From Firm-04 sp045617625 (lineage in GTDB: Bacteria > Bacillota > Clostridia > Oscillospirales > Ruminococcaceae): DNA of 64,000 nt. The translations under genes were made by a program, and so were the position numbers. The stretch's first letter is position 1; each line of letters opens with the position of its first letter. Below the pieces are notes generated by a model, which had not been told where the DNA came from, searched no databases, and was given only the letters and a program-made list of their open reading frames with translations. Below, piece by piece: positions 42,242 to 50,318 of this stretch. The stretch lies in the NCBI GenBank assembly GCA_045617625.1, contig JAZLJA010000059.1, positions 5,839 through 69,838 of the forward strand. The letters are read 5' to 3'.

Positions 42242-42430
42242 TCAGTTTTGCACATTCAGGTGCTTTCTGTAAAGTTCAAGGGCAAATGCCGTGATAAACA
42301 GTGTCAGCGATGCGGTGTGCAGATTTACTGTGATAGGCGTAATGCGCCCCGCAGTTCACGGCAACAACACAGAAAATAAGCACGGCTGTCAGAATGCGCG
42401 GAAACCGAACAAATAGGGTGAGAGGGGAAA
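42242..42430 (-). pseudogene. Decayed membrane-protein fragment
   Basis: No intact gene lies between 42187 and 42483. On the minus strand one frame gives a hydrophobic helix (FVRFPRILTAVLIFCVVAVN). A neighbouring frame continues as TASLTLFITAFALELYRKHL and then stops at 42242. Together they read like the C-terminal two spans of a small membrane protein with a frameshift near 42335. No start codon with a binding site is visible. Confidence 0.45.
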
Positions 42431-42483
42431 CCCCTGTTCGGAGCTTCCCCTGAAGTGCAAGATTTTTTTGTATGTGCAGTAAA

Positions 42484-43260
42484 TCAGCCGTTGACTGCTG
42501 CCTGGACGATGACGTTGAAATCTTCAGCCTTCAGCGATGCGCCGCCGATCAGACCGCCGTCGATGTTCGGCTTTGCGAGCAGCTCTGCTGCGTTCTTTGC
42601 GTTCATGGAGCCGCCGTACTGAATGGTGACTGCATCTGCGGTCGCTGCATCATAAAGCTTTGCAAGCGTTGCACGAATGAAGCCGCAGACTTCCTCAGCC
42701 TGCTCAGGAGTTGCGGTCAAGCCCGTGCCGATTGCCCATACAGGCTCGTAAGCGATGACGGTTTTCTTGATATCCTCTGCGGAAACACCTGCAAGGTCAA
42801 GCTTGATCTGACGGGAGATCACTTCCTCGGTGATGTTTGCCTCGCGCTCCCATTTCAGCTCGCCCACGCAGACGATCGGCTTCAGACCTGCTGCCAGTGC
42901 TGCTGCGGTACGCTTGTTGACAGTCTCATCGGTCTCACCGAAATACTGTCTGCGCTCGCTGTGACCGATGACGACATACTCGACGCCCAGTTCTGTCAGC
43001 ATATCAGCAGAAATTTCGCCCGTGAATGCACCCGACTTCTCGAAGTGGACATTCTCTGCACCGACTTTGACATTCGAGCCTGCGGTGGTGTTGACGGCAG
43101 TTTCCAGATTGGTGAACGGCACACAGGCAATGACCTCGATCTTGCCCTCAGCATTGGCGACCAGCGGCTTGATTGCCTCCAGCAGTGCCTTTGCTTCCGG
43201 ACGGGTCTTGTTCATCTTCCAGTTGCCGGCGATGATCGCTTTTCTCAAATTCTTGTTCAT
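42484..43260 (-). CDS. tpiA: Triose-phosphate isomerase
   Basis: It interconverts dihydroxyacetone phosphate and glyceraldehyde 3-phosphate. At 258 residues it is the normal TIM barrel. Active-site Lys is in IIAGNWKMNKT (about residue 15), His in YVVIGHSERRQYFGE (about 100), Glu in IAYEPVWAIGTGLTATPEQA (about 170), and the phosphate loop in IQYGGSMNAKNAAELL and DGGLIGGASLK. The start is ATG 43260 after AATTTTGGAGG. It lies in the minus-strand glycolytic series downstream of pgk and a membrane-anchored hypothetical gene. Confidence 0.97.
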   Translation of the reverse strand: MNKNLRKAIIAGNWKMNKTRPEAKALLEAIKPLVANAEGKIEVIACVPFTNLETAVNTTAGSNVKVGAENVHFEKSGAFTGEISADMLTELGVEYVVIGHSERRQYFGETDETVNKRTAAALAAGLKPIVCVGELKWEREANITEEVISRQIKLDLAGVSAEDIKKTVIAYEPVWAIGTGLTATPEQAEEVCGFIRATLAKLYDAATADAVTIQYGGSMNAKNAAELLAKPNIDGGLIGGASLKAEDFNVIVQAAVNG

Positions 43261-43332
43261 AAGGTAAAACCTCCAAAATTTTTGATATTGTATATTCCTC
43301 GCAGCTTCGTGCGATTGATACCGTTTGTTTTC

Positions 43333-44226
43333 TCAGATCGTGGGCATTCCGCCGTCCGCTCCGATTTCCGATTCATCCGCAGGGATGAACATTTCCGTCA
43401 GCTCCAGACGCTCCAGCAGAAATGCGCTCTGCCACGGATACTGATACCGCGGAAACGACTCGATCTCGGATTTGATCTGCCGCATGGCAGCATAGCCGTC
43501 ATCGACACGGTTTTGCAAAAACAGCCGCTTGATCTCGGTGATGGCGGGCATCAGGCAGTTCATGTCGGTGATGCGGCGGTTCTGCACATACTGCTTCATT
43601 GCCTCACAGTAGCGTACAGATTCTTCAAAATCGCCTGTCAGCGCACAAATCGTGGCGGCACAGTCCAGATATCCGAGCATTCCCACTTCCGTTTGCGCAA
43701 GATAGCGTTCGGAAAAATCCTGATGCTCGGCAAATTCCCGCACGGCAAGTTCGGTTCTGCCCGTCATGATGAAAACCCGCATCTGCGCGATATGACAGCG
43801 CATCCGCAGGTCATCGCGCATGAGTTCAAGATTCAGCAGCCGAAGATTCGATTCTGCCGCGAGGTAATCATGCACGGACACTTCCAGTTCGATGATGGTC
43901 ACAAGATCTTCGCCCTGCGCACAGGGATGCGTGTATTTGTAATACTTCAGATACTCCGCCGAAGGCCCTTCCTGCTCGAAGCTGACCACATGCTGGGTAT
44001 GGTCGCCGATGGCAATTCGCATCGCTTCCTCTTCGCGGATATGGTCGCTGATTTCCTCCAGATCTTCTGCGGTCGTGTAAAGCCCTCTATGCCGCGCATA
44101 ATTTGACATCATCCGCACCGCACCTGCATCGCCCCTGTCCCGGATCAGTCCCTTCATTGCCTTCACAGTGACGTACACCGGCAGTGCCGCGCAAAGAAGC
44201 TTCAGCAAAAAAAGGATCAAAGACAT
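43333..44226 (-). CDS. Membrane-anchored helical-repeat hypothetical protein
   Basis: This 297-residue protein begins with a single hydrophobic segment (MSLILFLLKLLCAALPVYV), followed by a charged region. Most of the rest is alpha-helical with a TPR-like rhythm (LRMRCHIAQMRVFIMTGR, GYLDCAATICALTGDFEESV and IKRLFLQNRVDDGYAAMRQI). The start is ATG 44226 with CGGAGG. It lies between pgk and tpiA on the same strand. No specific family is recognised; a protein-interaction role at the membrane is only suggested by the repeats. Confidence 0.75.
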   Translation of the reverse strand: MSLILFLLKLLCAALPVYVTVKAMKGLIRDRGDAGAVRMMSNYARHRGLYTTAEDLEEISDHIREEEAMRIAIGDHTQHVVSFEQEGPSAEYLKYYKYTHPCAQGEDLVTIIELEVSVHDYLAAESNLRLLNLELMRDDLRMRCHIAQMRVFIMTGRTELAVREFAEHQDFSERYLAQTEVGMLGYLDCAATICALTGDFEESVRYCEAMKQYVQNRRITDMNCLMPAITEIKRLFLQNRVDDGYAAMRQIKSEIESFPRYQYPWQSAFLLERLELTEMFIPADESEIGADGGMPTI

Positions 44227-44356
44227 CTGAACAGCACACCTCCGTTTCCGCGCACATCACATGATTTTCCGTTCCGCTTTGCAGATGTTCTCTGCGTTTA
44301 TATCGCAAAGTGGACGGATATTGCTACCCGCCCACATTGTGATAAATTGCTTTTGA

Positions 44357-45580
44357 TTATTTTTCAGCAATCGCTGCAACACCCGGGAGAACCTTGCCTT
44401 CGAGATATTCGAGGGAAGCACCGCCGCCCGTGGAAATGTGGCTCATCTTATCAGCGAAGCCCAGCTGGATCGCTGCGGTCGCGGAATCACCGCCGCCGAT
44501 AATGGTGGTTGCGTCAGCAGCAGCCAGAGCCTCGCAGACTGCAACAGTACCCTTTTTCAGAGTCGGGTTTTCAAACACGCCCATCGGTCCGTTCCAGACA
44601 ACAGTCTTTGCGGATTTTGCAGCCTCTGCGAACATTTCAGCGGTCTTGGGGCCGATATCCAGACCCATCTTGCCGGCAGGGATCTTGTCAGAATCAACGA
44701 ATTCAACGGAGATCTCAGCGTCGATCGGGTTCGGGAACTCGGAAGCGATTGCGGTATCGACAGGCAGCAGGATCTTCTTGCCGAGCTTTTCTGCCTTTGC
44801 AAGCATTTCCTTGCAGTAGTCGATCTTTTCGAGGTCAACCAGCGATGTGCCGATCTCGCCGCCCTGTGCCTTGATGAAGGTGTAAGCCATGCCGCCGCCG
44901 ATAATCAGGGTATCGCACTTTTCCAGCAGGTTGGAGATAACATTGAGCTTATCTGCAACCTTTGCGCCGCCCAGAATCGCAACGAACGGACGAACAGGTT
45001 CCTCAACGGCATTGCCGAGGAACTGGATCTCTTTCTGCATCAGATAGCCGACTGCGGTTTCCTTGACAAACTGTGTCACACCTGCGGTCGAAGCGTGTGC
45101 TCTGTGCGCAGAACCGAATGCATCCATCACGAATGCCTGACCGTCAACCAGATCAGCAAGTTCCTTCGAGAATTCTTCACCGTTCTTGGTCTCCTCAGAG
45201 CCGCGGAAACGGGTGTTTTCAAGCAGCACGATCTCGCCGTCCTTCATGGCAGCGACAGCAGCCTTTGCATTTGCACCGACGACGGTATCATCTGCTGCAA
45301 ACACGACCTTGGTGTCGGGCAGCAGCTCAGCCAGACGAGCAGCAACAGGTGCGAGAGAGAATGCAGCCTCAGGGCCGTTCTTCGGCTTGCCCAGGTGCGA
45401 GCAAAGCACAAGCTTGCCGCCCTCAGAGAGCAGCTTTTTGATGGTGGGGAGTGCCGCGGTGATGCGGTTATCGTTGGTGATCTTGCCCTCTTTCATGGGG
45501 ACGTTGAAATCGCAGCGAACAAGGATCTTCTTACCTTTTGCCTGCAAATCGTCTACGGAAACCTTATTAAGACCTGCCAT
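44357..45580 (-). CDS. pgk: Phosphoglycerate kinase
   Basis: It transfers phosphate from 1,3-bisphosphoglycerate to ADP, giving ATP. It is 407 residues. N-terminal substrate-site motifs are VRCDFNVPMKEGKITND and LCSHLGKPKN, with RAHASTAGVTQF downstream. The hinge and nucleotide domain show AILGGAKVADKLNVISNLL, GGGMAYTF, WNGPMGVFENP and GGGDSATAA with GGGASLEYLEGK at the end. ATG 45580 (MAGLNKVSV) has AAAGGATG upstream and is preferred to an ATG four codons earlier. It is first in the glycolytic series, with its own promoter. Confidence 0.97.
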   Translation of the reverse strand: MAGLNKVSVDDLQAKGKKILVRCDFNVPMKEGKITNDNRITAALPTIKKLLSEGGKLVLCSHLGKPKNGPEAAFSLAPVAARLAELLPDTKVVFAADDTVVGANAKAAVAAMKDGEIVLLENTRFRGSEETKNGEEFSKELADLVDGQAFVMDAFGSAHRAHASTAGVTQFVKETAVGYLMQKEIQFLGNAVEEPVRPFVAILGGAKVADKLNVISNLLEKCDTLIIGGGMAYTFIKAQGGEIGTSLVDLEKIDYCKEMLAKAEKLGKKILLPVDTAIASEFPNPIDAEISVEFVDSDKIPAGKMGLDIGPKTAEMFAEAAKSAKTVVWNGPMGVFENPTLKKGTVAVCEALAAADATTIIGGGDSATAAIQLGFADKMSHISTGGGASLEYLEGKVLPGVAAIAEK

Positions 45581-45653
45581 GTGAAAAAACATCCTTTCAA
45601 AATAGAATAATGGATTCGGGTTTGCCTGTGAACCATTTTCACAAGCCCTATCT

Positions 45654-45682
45654 ATTTTACACTATTTTATGGAATTTGGCAA
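45654..45682 (-). promoter_or_regulatory. Sigma-A promoter of pgk
   Basis: TTGCCA (45682-45677), 17 nt, TAAAAT (45659-45654). The 45593-45957 gap otherwise holds only this and the divergent darA promoter. Confidence 0.7.
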
Positions 45683-45838
45683 GAGGTTCCCGCAAATTCG
45701 TAAGAAAATTTTTTGCAGCGGATGCCCGTTCTTTTGTAAATTTCGCAGAAAAGCCGCCCATATTCGCCGCAGTATCCGTCCGTGCCGCAAAATATGGCAG
45801 GTGCAAGATGAAAATCAGAAGAAAATCCCAAATCGCTC

Positions 45839-45867
45839 TTGCAACTTTCCGATTTTTATGCTATACT
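45839..45867 (+). promoter_or_regulatory. Sigma-A promoter of darA-holB
   Basis: TTGCAA (45839-45844), 17 nt, TATACT (45862-45867), about 90 nt before darA. Confidence 0.8.
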
Positions 45868-45957
45868 GATTATGGGTATTTTTACCCTGTTTTCGTAAGA
45901 CACGAATCTCCCCTGATTTTTCTCATACATTTTCCCAGAAAGGAACGGTTGATCCAT

Positions 45958-46287
45958 ATGAAGCTCATCTTCGCAGTCGTCAACGGTGATGACAGTGCCG
46001 CTGTATCCAAAGCCCTCTCCAAAAACGGCTTTCCCGCCACAAAGCTCGCCTCCGCAGGCAGTTTTCTGAGCGCAGGCAACACCACTTTCCTCATCTGTGT
46101 GGAGGAGGACAAGGTGGATGACGTCATCGGCGTTGTCAAGCAAAAATGTCATCACAGAAAACAGTTCGTCCCCTCCGCATCCTCTTACGGTGCGGCGGCA
46201 GGTGCGCCCCCTGCTATGCCTCTTGAGGTCTCCGTGGGCGGTGCAACCATTTTCGTCACCGACATCGAACGCTTTGAAAAACTGTGA
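45958..46287 (+). CDS. darA: Cyclic di-AMP receptor DarA (PII-like)
   Basis: This small cytosolic trimeric protein binds c-di-AMP. It is 109 residues. It starts MKLIFAVVNGDDSAAVSKAL, followed by the family signature GFPATKLASAGSFLSAGNTTFLI and then EDKVDDVIGVVKQKC. The PII-like T-loop region is YGAAAGAPPAMPLEVSVGG, and the tail is ATIFVTDIERFEKL. ATG 45958 has GAAAGGA upstream. Its stop overlaps the holB start, which is the arrangement seen in many Firmicutes (darA beside holB and ricT). Its downstream target is not known from sequence. Confidence 0.93.
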   Translation: MKLIFAVVNGDDSAAVSKALSKNGFPATKLASAGSFLSAGNTTFLICVEEDKVDDVIGVVKQKCHHRKQFVPSASSYGAAAGAPPAMPLEVSVGGATIFVTDIERFEKL

Positions 46288-47270
46288 TGCACGATATCGT
46301 TCCTGTGATCGCAGGCAATCAGCAGCTCCTCTCGGAACTGAAACAAATGCGGCAGGGCAGTCATATGCCCCACGCACTGCTGCTGCACGGTGAGACAGGC
46401 TGCGGCAAAAAACTGATCGCCAAATGGTTTGCGATGCTCGCACTGTGCGAAAATCAAGGCGATGCCCCCTGCGGCGAATGCCGAAGCTGCAAGCTGATCG
46501 CAAACGACGCCCACCCCGATGTCCTCACCGCAGAACATTCGGGCAAACGCATGGGCTATCTCATCGAAACCGTGCGCGAGATCCGCAGAGAAGCCGCCAT
46601 TTTGCCGAGCGAAGGTTCCTCACGCATCTTTTTGTTCACCGATGCCGACGGCATGAGCATTCAGGCGCAGAACGCCCTGCTCAAATCCGTCGAAGAACCG
46701 CCTCCGCACGCGATTTTTGTGTTCACCACGGAAACCGTCGGGGCATTGCTGCCCACACTGCTTTCGCGCATGACGACCAAAGCAGTGTTTCCCGTCACAC
46801 GCGGCGAATGCGTCACGGCACTGCTGCGCAAGGGATATGACGAGATCAGCGTACAATCGGCAGTTTCACGATTCGACGGCAATATCGGCAAATGTGAGGC
46901 ATACCTCTCGGACGAGGGACTCAGACAGGCGGCTGACGACGCCGCAAATCTGACGGCTGCCCTCGCAAAACGCAATGAATACGAACTTTTACACATTCTC
47001 ACGGTGGCTGCGGGCGATAAGGACAGGCTGCGCAGAACATTGCTGCTGCTCGACACGCAGCTTCGTGACGCGGCGGCGTTCACGCTGGAGGGCGAGTTTG
47101 ACCGTCTGGGCTGTGACAAAACTGCCGCGGAAGCGTTGTCGGTCAGCATCACGCCGCGCCGTGCAATGCGAATGCATCAGGCAGTGACGGAAGCTGTCAG
47201 CGATCTGGACGGCAATGTGGGCGCAGTGCTTGCCGCAACAGCCCTTTGTGCCGCACTTTCCGCGATATAG
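46287..47270 (+). CDS. holB: DNA polymerase III subunit delta'
   Basis: This is the clamp-loader subunit that helps place the sliding clamp. It is 327 residues. The AAA+ fold has a P-loop HGETGCGKKLIAKWF (about 33-47), four Cys that can bind zinc (C in LALCENQGDAPCGECRSCK), and a Walker-B region IFLFTDADGMSIQAQNALLKSVEEPP. A sensor loop follows (LLSRMTTKAVF). The C-terminal helical domain is intact. The start is ATG 46287, overlapping the darA stop (TGATG); GTG 46284 is an alternative. It is translationally coupled to darA and followed by ricT. Confidence 0.93.
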   Translation: MHDIVPVIAGNQQLLSELKQMRQGSHMPHALLLHGETGCGKKLIAKWFAMLALCENQGDAPCGECRSCKLIANDAHPDVLTAEHSGKRMGYLIETVREIRREAAILPSEGSSRIFLFTDADGMSIQAQNALLKSVEEPPPHAIFVFTTETVGALLPTLLSRMTTKAVFPVTRGECVTALLRKGYDEISVQSAVSRFDGNIGKCEAYLSDEGLRQAADDAANLTAALAKRNEYELLHILTVAAGDKDRLRRTLLLLDTQLRDAAAFTLEGEFDRLGCDKTAAEALSVSITPRRAMRMHQAVTEAVSDLDGNVGAVLAATALCAALSAI

Positions 47271-47403
47271 CTTTCGGCAAAGTGAAACACTATATTTCAA
47301 AACAGCAATATCGGCAGATGCGCCGCACGGCATATTCCGCCAAACAAATCCCATATCGGAAGGAGAAATGTCCCCGACGCAAAATGGGGACAGCAGAATA
47401 TTT

Positions 47404-48906
47404 ATGACTGAAATCATCGGTGTCCGATTCAAAAACGGCGGCAAGGTCTATTCCTTCGCGCCAAACGATTTTAACCCCGCAGAGGGCAGCTATGTCATGG
47501 TGGAGACCGCGAGAGGTCTCGAATGCGGCGAAGTCGCCGCACGCCGCCATGCCGTCGCGGATGAAAGCATCACCGCGCCCCTGAAACCCATTCTGCGGCT
47601 TGCCACACAGGAGGATATGAAGATCCTCGAACAGAACAGAGCCTATATGGCGGATGCTTTCCGCGTGTGCGAAGAACGCATCGCCGCCCGCGAACTGCCC
47701 ATGCGCCTTGTCGATGTGGAATGCGGTTTTGACAGCAACAAGCTGATCTTCTATTTCACCGCCGAATCCCGCGTGGATTTCCGCGAACTCGTCAAGGATC
47801 TGGCATCGGCGTTTCATGTCCGCATTGAACTGCGTCAGATCGGTGACCGCGATGAGGCAAAACTGCTCGGCGGGCTCGGCATCTGCGGCAGAGAATTTTG
47901 CTGCAAGGGCTATCTCAGCGATTTTCAGCCCATCACCATCAAAATGGCAAAAGAACAGGGGCTCGCCCTCAACCCGACCAAAATCTCGGGCACCTGCGGC
48001 AGACTGATGTGCTGCCTGCGCTACGAAAGCCCTGTCTATGAGGAACTGATCCGCTTCACCCCGAAAGTCGGCTCGACCGTGCTTCTGGCAGGTGACCCGC
48101 CCGTGCGCGCTTACGTCATGGAAGCGAATCTCATCACGGGCAAACTGCGCGTCAAGCCCGAAAACGCCGAAATGCCCATCACCGTTGACCGCGAGGACGT
48201 CGAGCGTTTGCAGGACATGACCAAGCGCATGACCAAAGAAGATCTGCGTGACAGCCGCCGCGACGGCGCACAGCGAACAACTGCTGCCAAGCCGCCTGCG
48301 GCAAATCTTGCGGCGGCAGAGCAAAAAGCTGCCGAGGCAAAACCACATCAGGATGCCGCAGAAGAATCCGCACAGCCGCAGCAGAATCAGGGAAAGCCCC
48401 AGAGACCGCCGCGTCAGAACAATCAGCAGCGTCCTCAGCGGCAAAATCGCCCGCAGCAGGAGCAAAAAACGCAGGATAACACCCCGAATCTCAAAGCTGC
48501 ACCCGCGGAAAAAATCCCCGCTGCAACCGCCGAACCTATCACACTGCCGATTGCCGAGACTGCCGCACTGCACCCCGAATTCGGTGAGACCAAGCAGGTG
48601 CATTCCGTGCAGGAACAGCCGCAGAAACATACCGCAATTCACTTTGCCGACATGGATCTGACCGAGCATCGTGCAGTCACCGAAAAGCAGGCAGCCACCA
48701 ATGCAGCCGCACAGCCCGCTGAGGGTGACAGCGCACAGAAATCGCAGCACGGCGGCAAAAACTATCACCACGGCGGCGGAAACCGCAGATTTTATCATCA
48801 CGGAAACAACCGTCAGGGCGGCGGAAAACAGGGCAGCCCGAATGGCGGCGCACAGGGACAGAATCACCAGAACCGTCCGCCGCGCCCCCCAAAAACCGCC
48901 GATTGA
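47404..48906 (+). CDS. ricT: RicT/YaaT-type PSP1 protein with long disordered tail
   Basis: In Bacillus RicT works with RicA and RicF in a complex that activates RNase Y and binds iron-sulfur clusters. The PSP1 core (about residues 1-270) reads EIIGVRFKNGGKVYSFAP. The cysteine motifs are GGLGICGREFCCKGYLSDFQ and GTCGRLMCCLRYE. The remaining 220 or so residues are low-complexity Gln, Pro, Ala and Arg, ending with repeated HHGG/NRRFYHHGNN segments, much longer than the usual tail and RNA-binding-like. ATG 47404 is used because the conserved domain starts here; ATG 47368 has AGGAG but only 2 nt of spacing. It follows holB. Confidence 0.92.
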   Translation: MTEIIGVRFKNGGKVYSFAPNDFNPAEGSYVMVETARGLECGEVAARRHAVADESITAPLKPILRLATQEDMKILEQNRAYMADAFRVCEERIAARELPMRLVDVECGFDSNKLIFYFTAESRVDFRELVKDLASAFHVRIELRQIGDRDEAKLLGGLGICGREFCCKGYLSDFQPITIKMAKEQGLALNPTKISGTCGRLMCCLRYESPVYEELIRFTPKVGSTVLLAGDPPVRAYVMEANLITGKLRVKPENAEMPITVDREDVERLQDMTKRMTKEDLRDSRRDGAQRTTAAKPPAANLAAAEQKAAEAKPHQDAAEESAQPQQNQGKPQRPPRQNNQQRPQRQNRPQQEQKTQDNTPNLKAAPAEKIPAATAEPITLPIAETAALHPEFGETKQVHSVQEQPQKHTAIHFADMDLTEHRAVTEKQAATNAAAQPAEGDSAQKSQHGGKNYHHGGGNRRFYHHGNNRQGGGKQGSPNGGAQGQNHQNRPPRPPKTAD

Positions 48907-48933
48907 CCGCGGCATCCGAAAGGAGCATCTCGC

Positions 48934-49578
48934 ATGAATATCCGACGTCCGGCAGCGTGCCTTTGTGCCGCCGCCTGCCTTATTCCCTGTCTCACCGCCT
49001 GCGAGGGCAGCAAGCCCAATGACGGCACCATCACGGAAAGCCAAATGCCTTACGGCGCAACTCTGACCGTCAGCAAAAGCCACGGTGTGCCGATCCAATA
49101 CGACAAACGCTTTTTTGACAGCGACTTCCTCGATGCCGTCGCCAACTATTACCTCGGCATACAGAACAAGGATGTCGCACGCTATACCGCCGCGCAGCTG
49201 CCGCTGTATCACGACTTTGAGCTGAACACCCTCTACAATGGCGAGTATTCCGAACAGGATCTCATCAACCTGTACTACGACGGCATCGCTGAGGTGATGA
49301 ACGGCGCATTTGAATTTGCTTTCATCGACATCGCGGACGCTTCAAAAGGCACGGTCTATTCCGACAGCAACACGCTGCTCAGTCAGCTTGACCAGATCTC
49401 AAACGAAAAAGACGGCACGCAGATGTCCAAAAACGTCGATGCCATCTATGAGCTGACCGTCGTGCGTTTTCTCACCGAGGCAGGCTCCAATGTCCGCACG
49501 GAAACAGATGATATGCTCGAGGATGAGGAGCTGTTCGCCATGCACTATCTCGGGAAATGGTATATCATTCCCGCATAA
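48934..49578 (+). CDS. Lipoprotein, paralogue 1
   Basis: This 214-residue secreted protein has a signal MNIRRPAACLCAAACLIPC and lipobox LTAC, so Cys about 23 should be lipidated. The mature part contains FFDSDFLDAVANYYLGIQNKD, a segment like those of small mixed alpha/beta lipoproteins, and ends GKWYIIPA. The start is ATG 48934 behind GAAAGGAGC. It is followed after 23 nt by a second lipoprotein with similar layout (N-terminal lipobox, YFESLEARDFEAY helix, YYLFG-type end), so the two look like a duplicated pair. Function unknown; a DUF4878-like fold is possible. Confidence 0.8.
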   Translation: MNIRRPAACLCAAACLIPCLTACEGSKPNDGTITESQMPYGATLTVSKSHGVPIQYDKRFFDSDFLDAVANYYLGIQNKDVARYTAAQLPLYHDFELNTLYNGEYSEQDLINLYYDGIAEVMNGAFEFAFIDIADASKGTVYSDSNTLLSQLDQISNEKDGTQMSKNVDAIYELTVVRFLTEAGSNVRTETDDMLEDEELFAMHYLGKWYIIPA

Positions 49579-49601
49579 TCCATGATGAGAGGATCTTTCT
49601 G

Positions 49602-50204
49602 ATGAAAACACGCTTTTTTCGCGCACTCTGCGTTTTGACTGCCGCATCCGCCTGCCTGCTCTGCGCCTGCGACAAAAATTCCGCATCCGATGCGGAAAGC
49701 AGCATCACCGCACCGATTGCGCAGGGCATCAAACTCTCCTGCCCCGAAACCGATTTCGATGCCCAATATGCAGCCTGCATCAAGGCATACTTTGAATCGC
49801 TGGAAGCAAGGGATTTTGAAGCCTACAAAAAAACCGTCTACCCGCCCTATCTGGAATCTTACGGCAGTTTCCTGACCGAACAGGAAAGCTCTCCGGAAAA
49901 GGCTTTTGACAGTATGTGCAGTTCCTTCGACGAGGACGGCTACGACAGCTGGCGTTTCACTCAGCTCGATATGAAGTATTCCGAGAAAGAGGATATCGAC
50001 GACTTTTTTGAATCCTATGAACAGGTGGGCATCTTCGACAGCGACTTTTCGGAAAAAACCAGAGCCGATGCCGAGGAGATCCGCGATGTGGAATTCACCC
50101 TCTATGCGCTCTATGACGGCGACCCTGACGCAACACCGGTTGTGCAGTCACAGGAGATCATTGTGATTCATTCCAAAGACGGCGGCTACTACTTATTTGG
50201 CTGA
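49602..50204 (+). CDS. Lipoprotein, paralogue 2
   Basis: This 200-residue protein has a signal peptide MKTRFFRALCVLTAASACL and lipobox LCAC. The mature part is acidic, with QYAACIKAYFESLEARDFEAY followed by TVYPPYLESYGSFL and a C-terminal HSKDGGYYLFG. It resembles the preceding lipoprotein in size, layout and final aromatic strand, so the pair probably arose by duplication. ATG 49602 has GAGAGG upstream; an in-frame ATG earlier overlaps the first gene. No enzyme motif is visible. It may form part of a surface complex with its neighbour. Confidence 0.8.
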   Translation: MKTRFFRALCVLTAASACLLCACDKNSASDAESSITAPIAQGIKLSCPETDFDAQYAACIKAYFESLEARDFEAYKKTVYPPYLESYGSFLTEQESSPEKAFDSMCSSFDEDGYDSWRFTQLDMKYSEKEDIDDFFESYEQVGIFDSDFSEKTRADAEEIRDVEFTLYALYDGDPDATPVVQSQEIIVIHSKDGGYYLFG

Positions 50205-50318
50205 TTTGCCCTGAATTCACATTCTGTTCACATTATATTTACAGGATTTCGCTTTTTTCTTTCGTTTCATCTGGTAAAATAAAAAAGATAGAATCAAACA
50301 CGAAAGGAGGGCGCAGTC

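Noticed and set aside
42425..42450. Hairpin GGGGAA...TTCCCC downstream of tpiA as a terminator
   Set aside because: No T-run follows the stem on either strand.
47290..49212. A 640-codon minus-strand frame opposite ricT
   Set aside because: It crosses the ricT-lipoprotein boundary and lacks family motifs.
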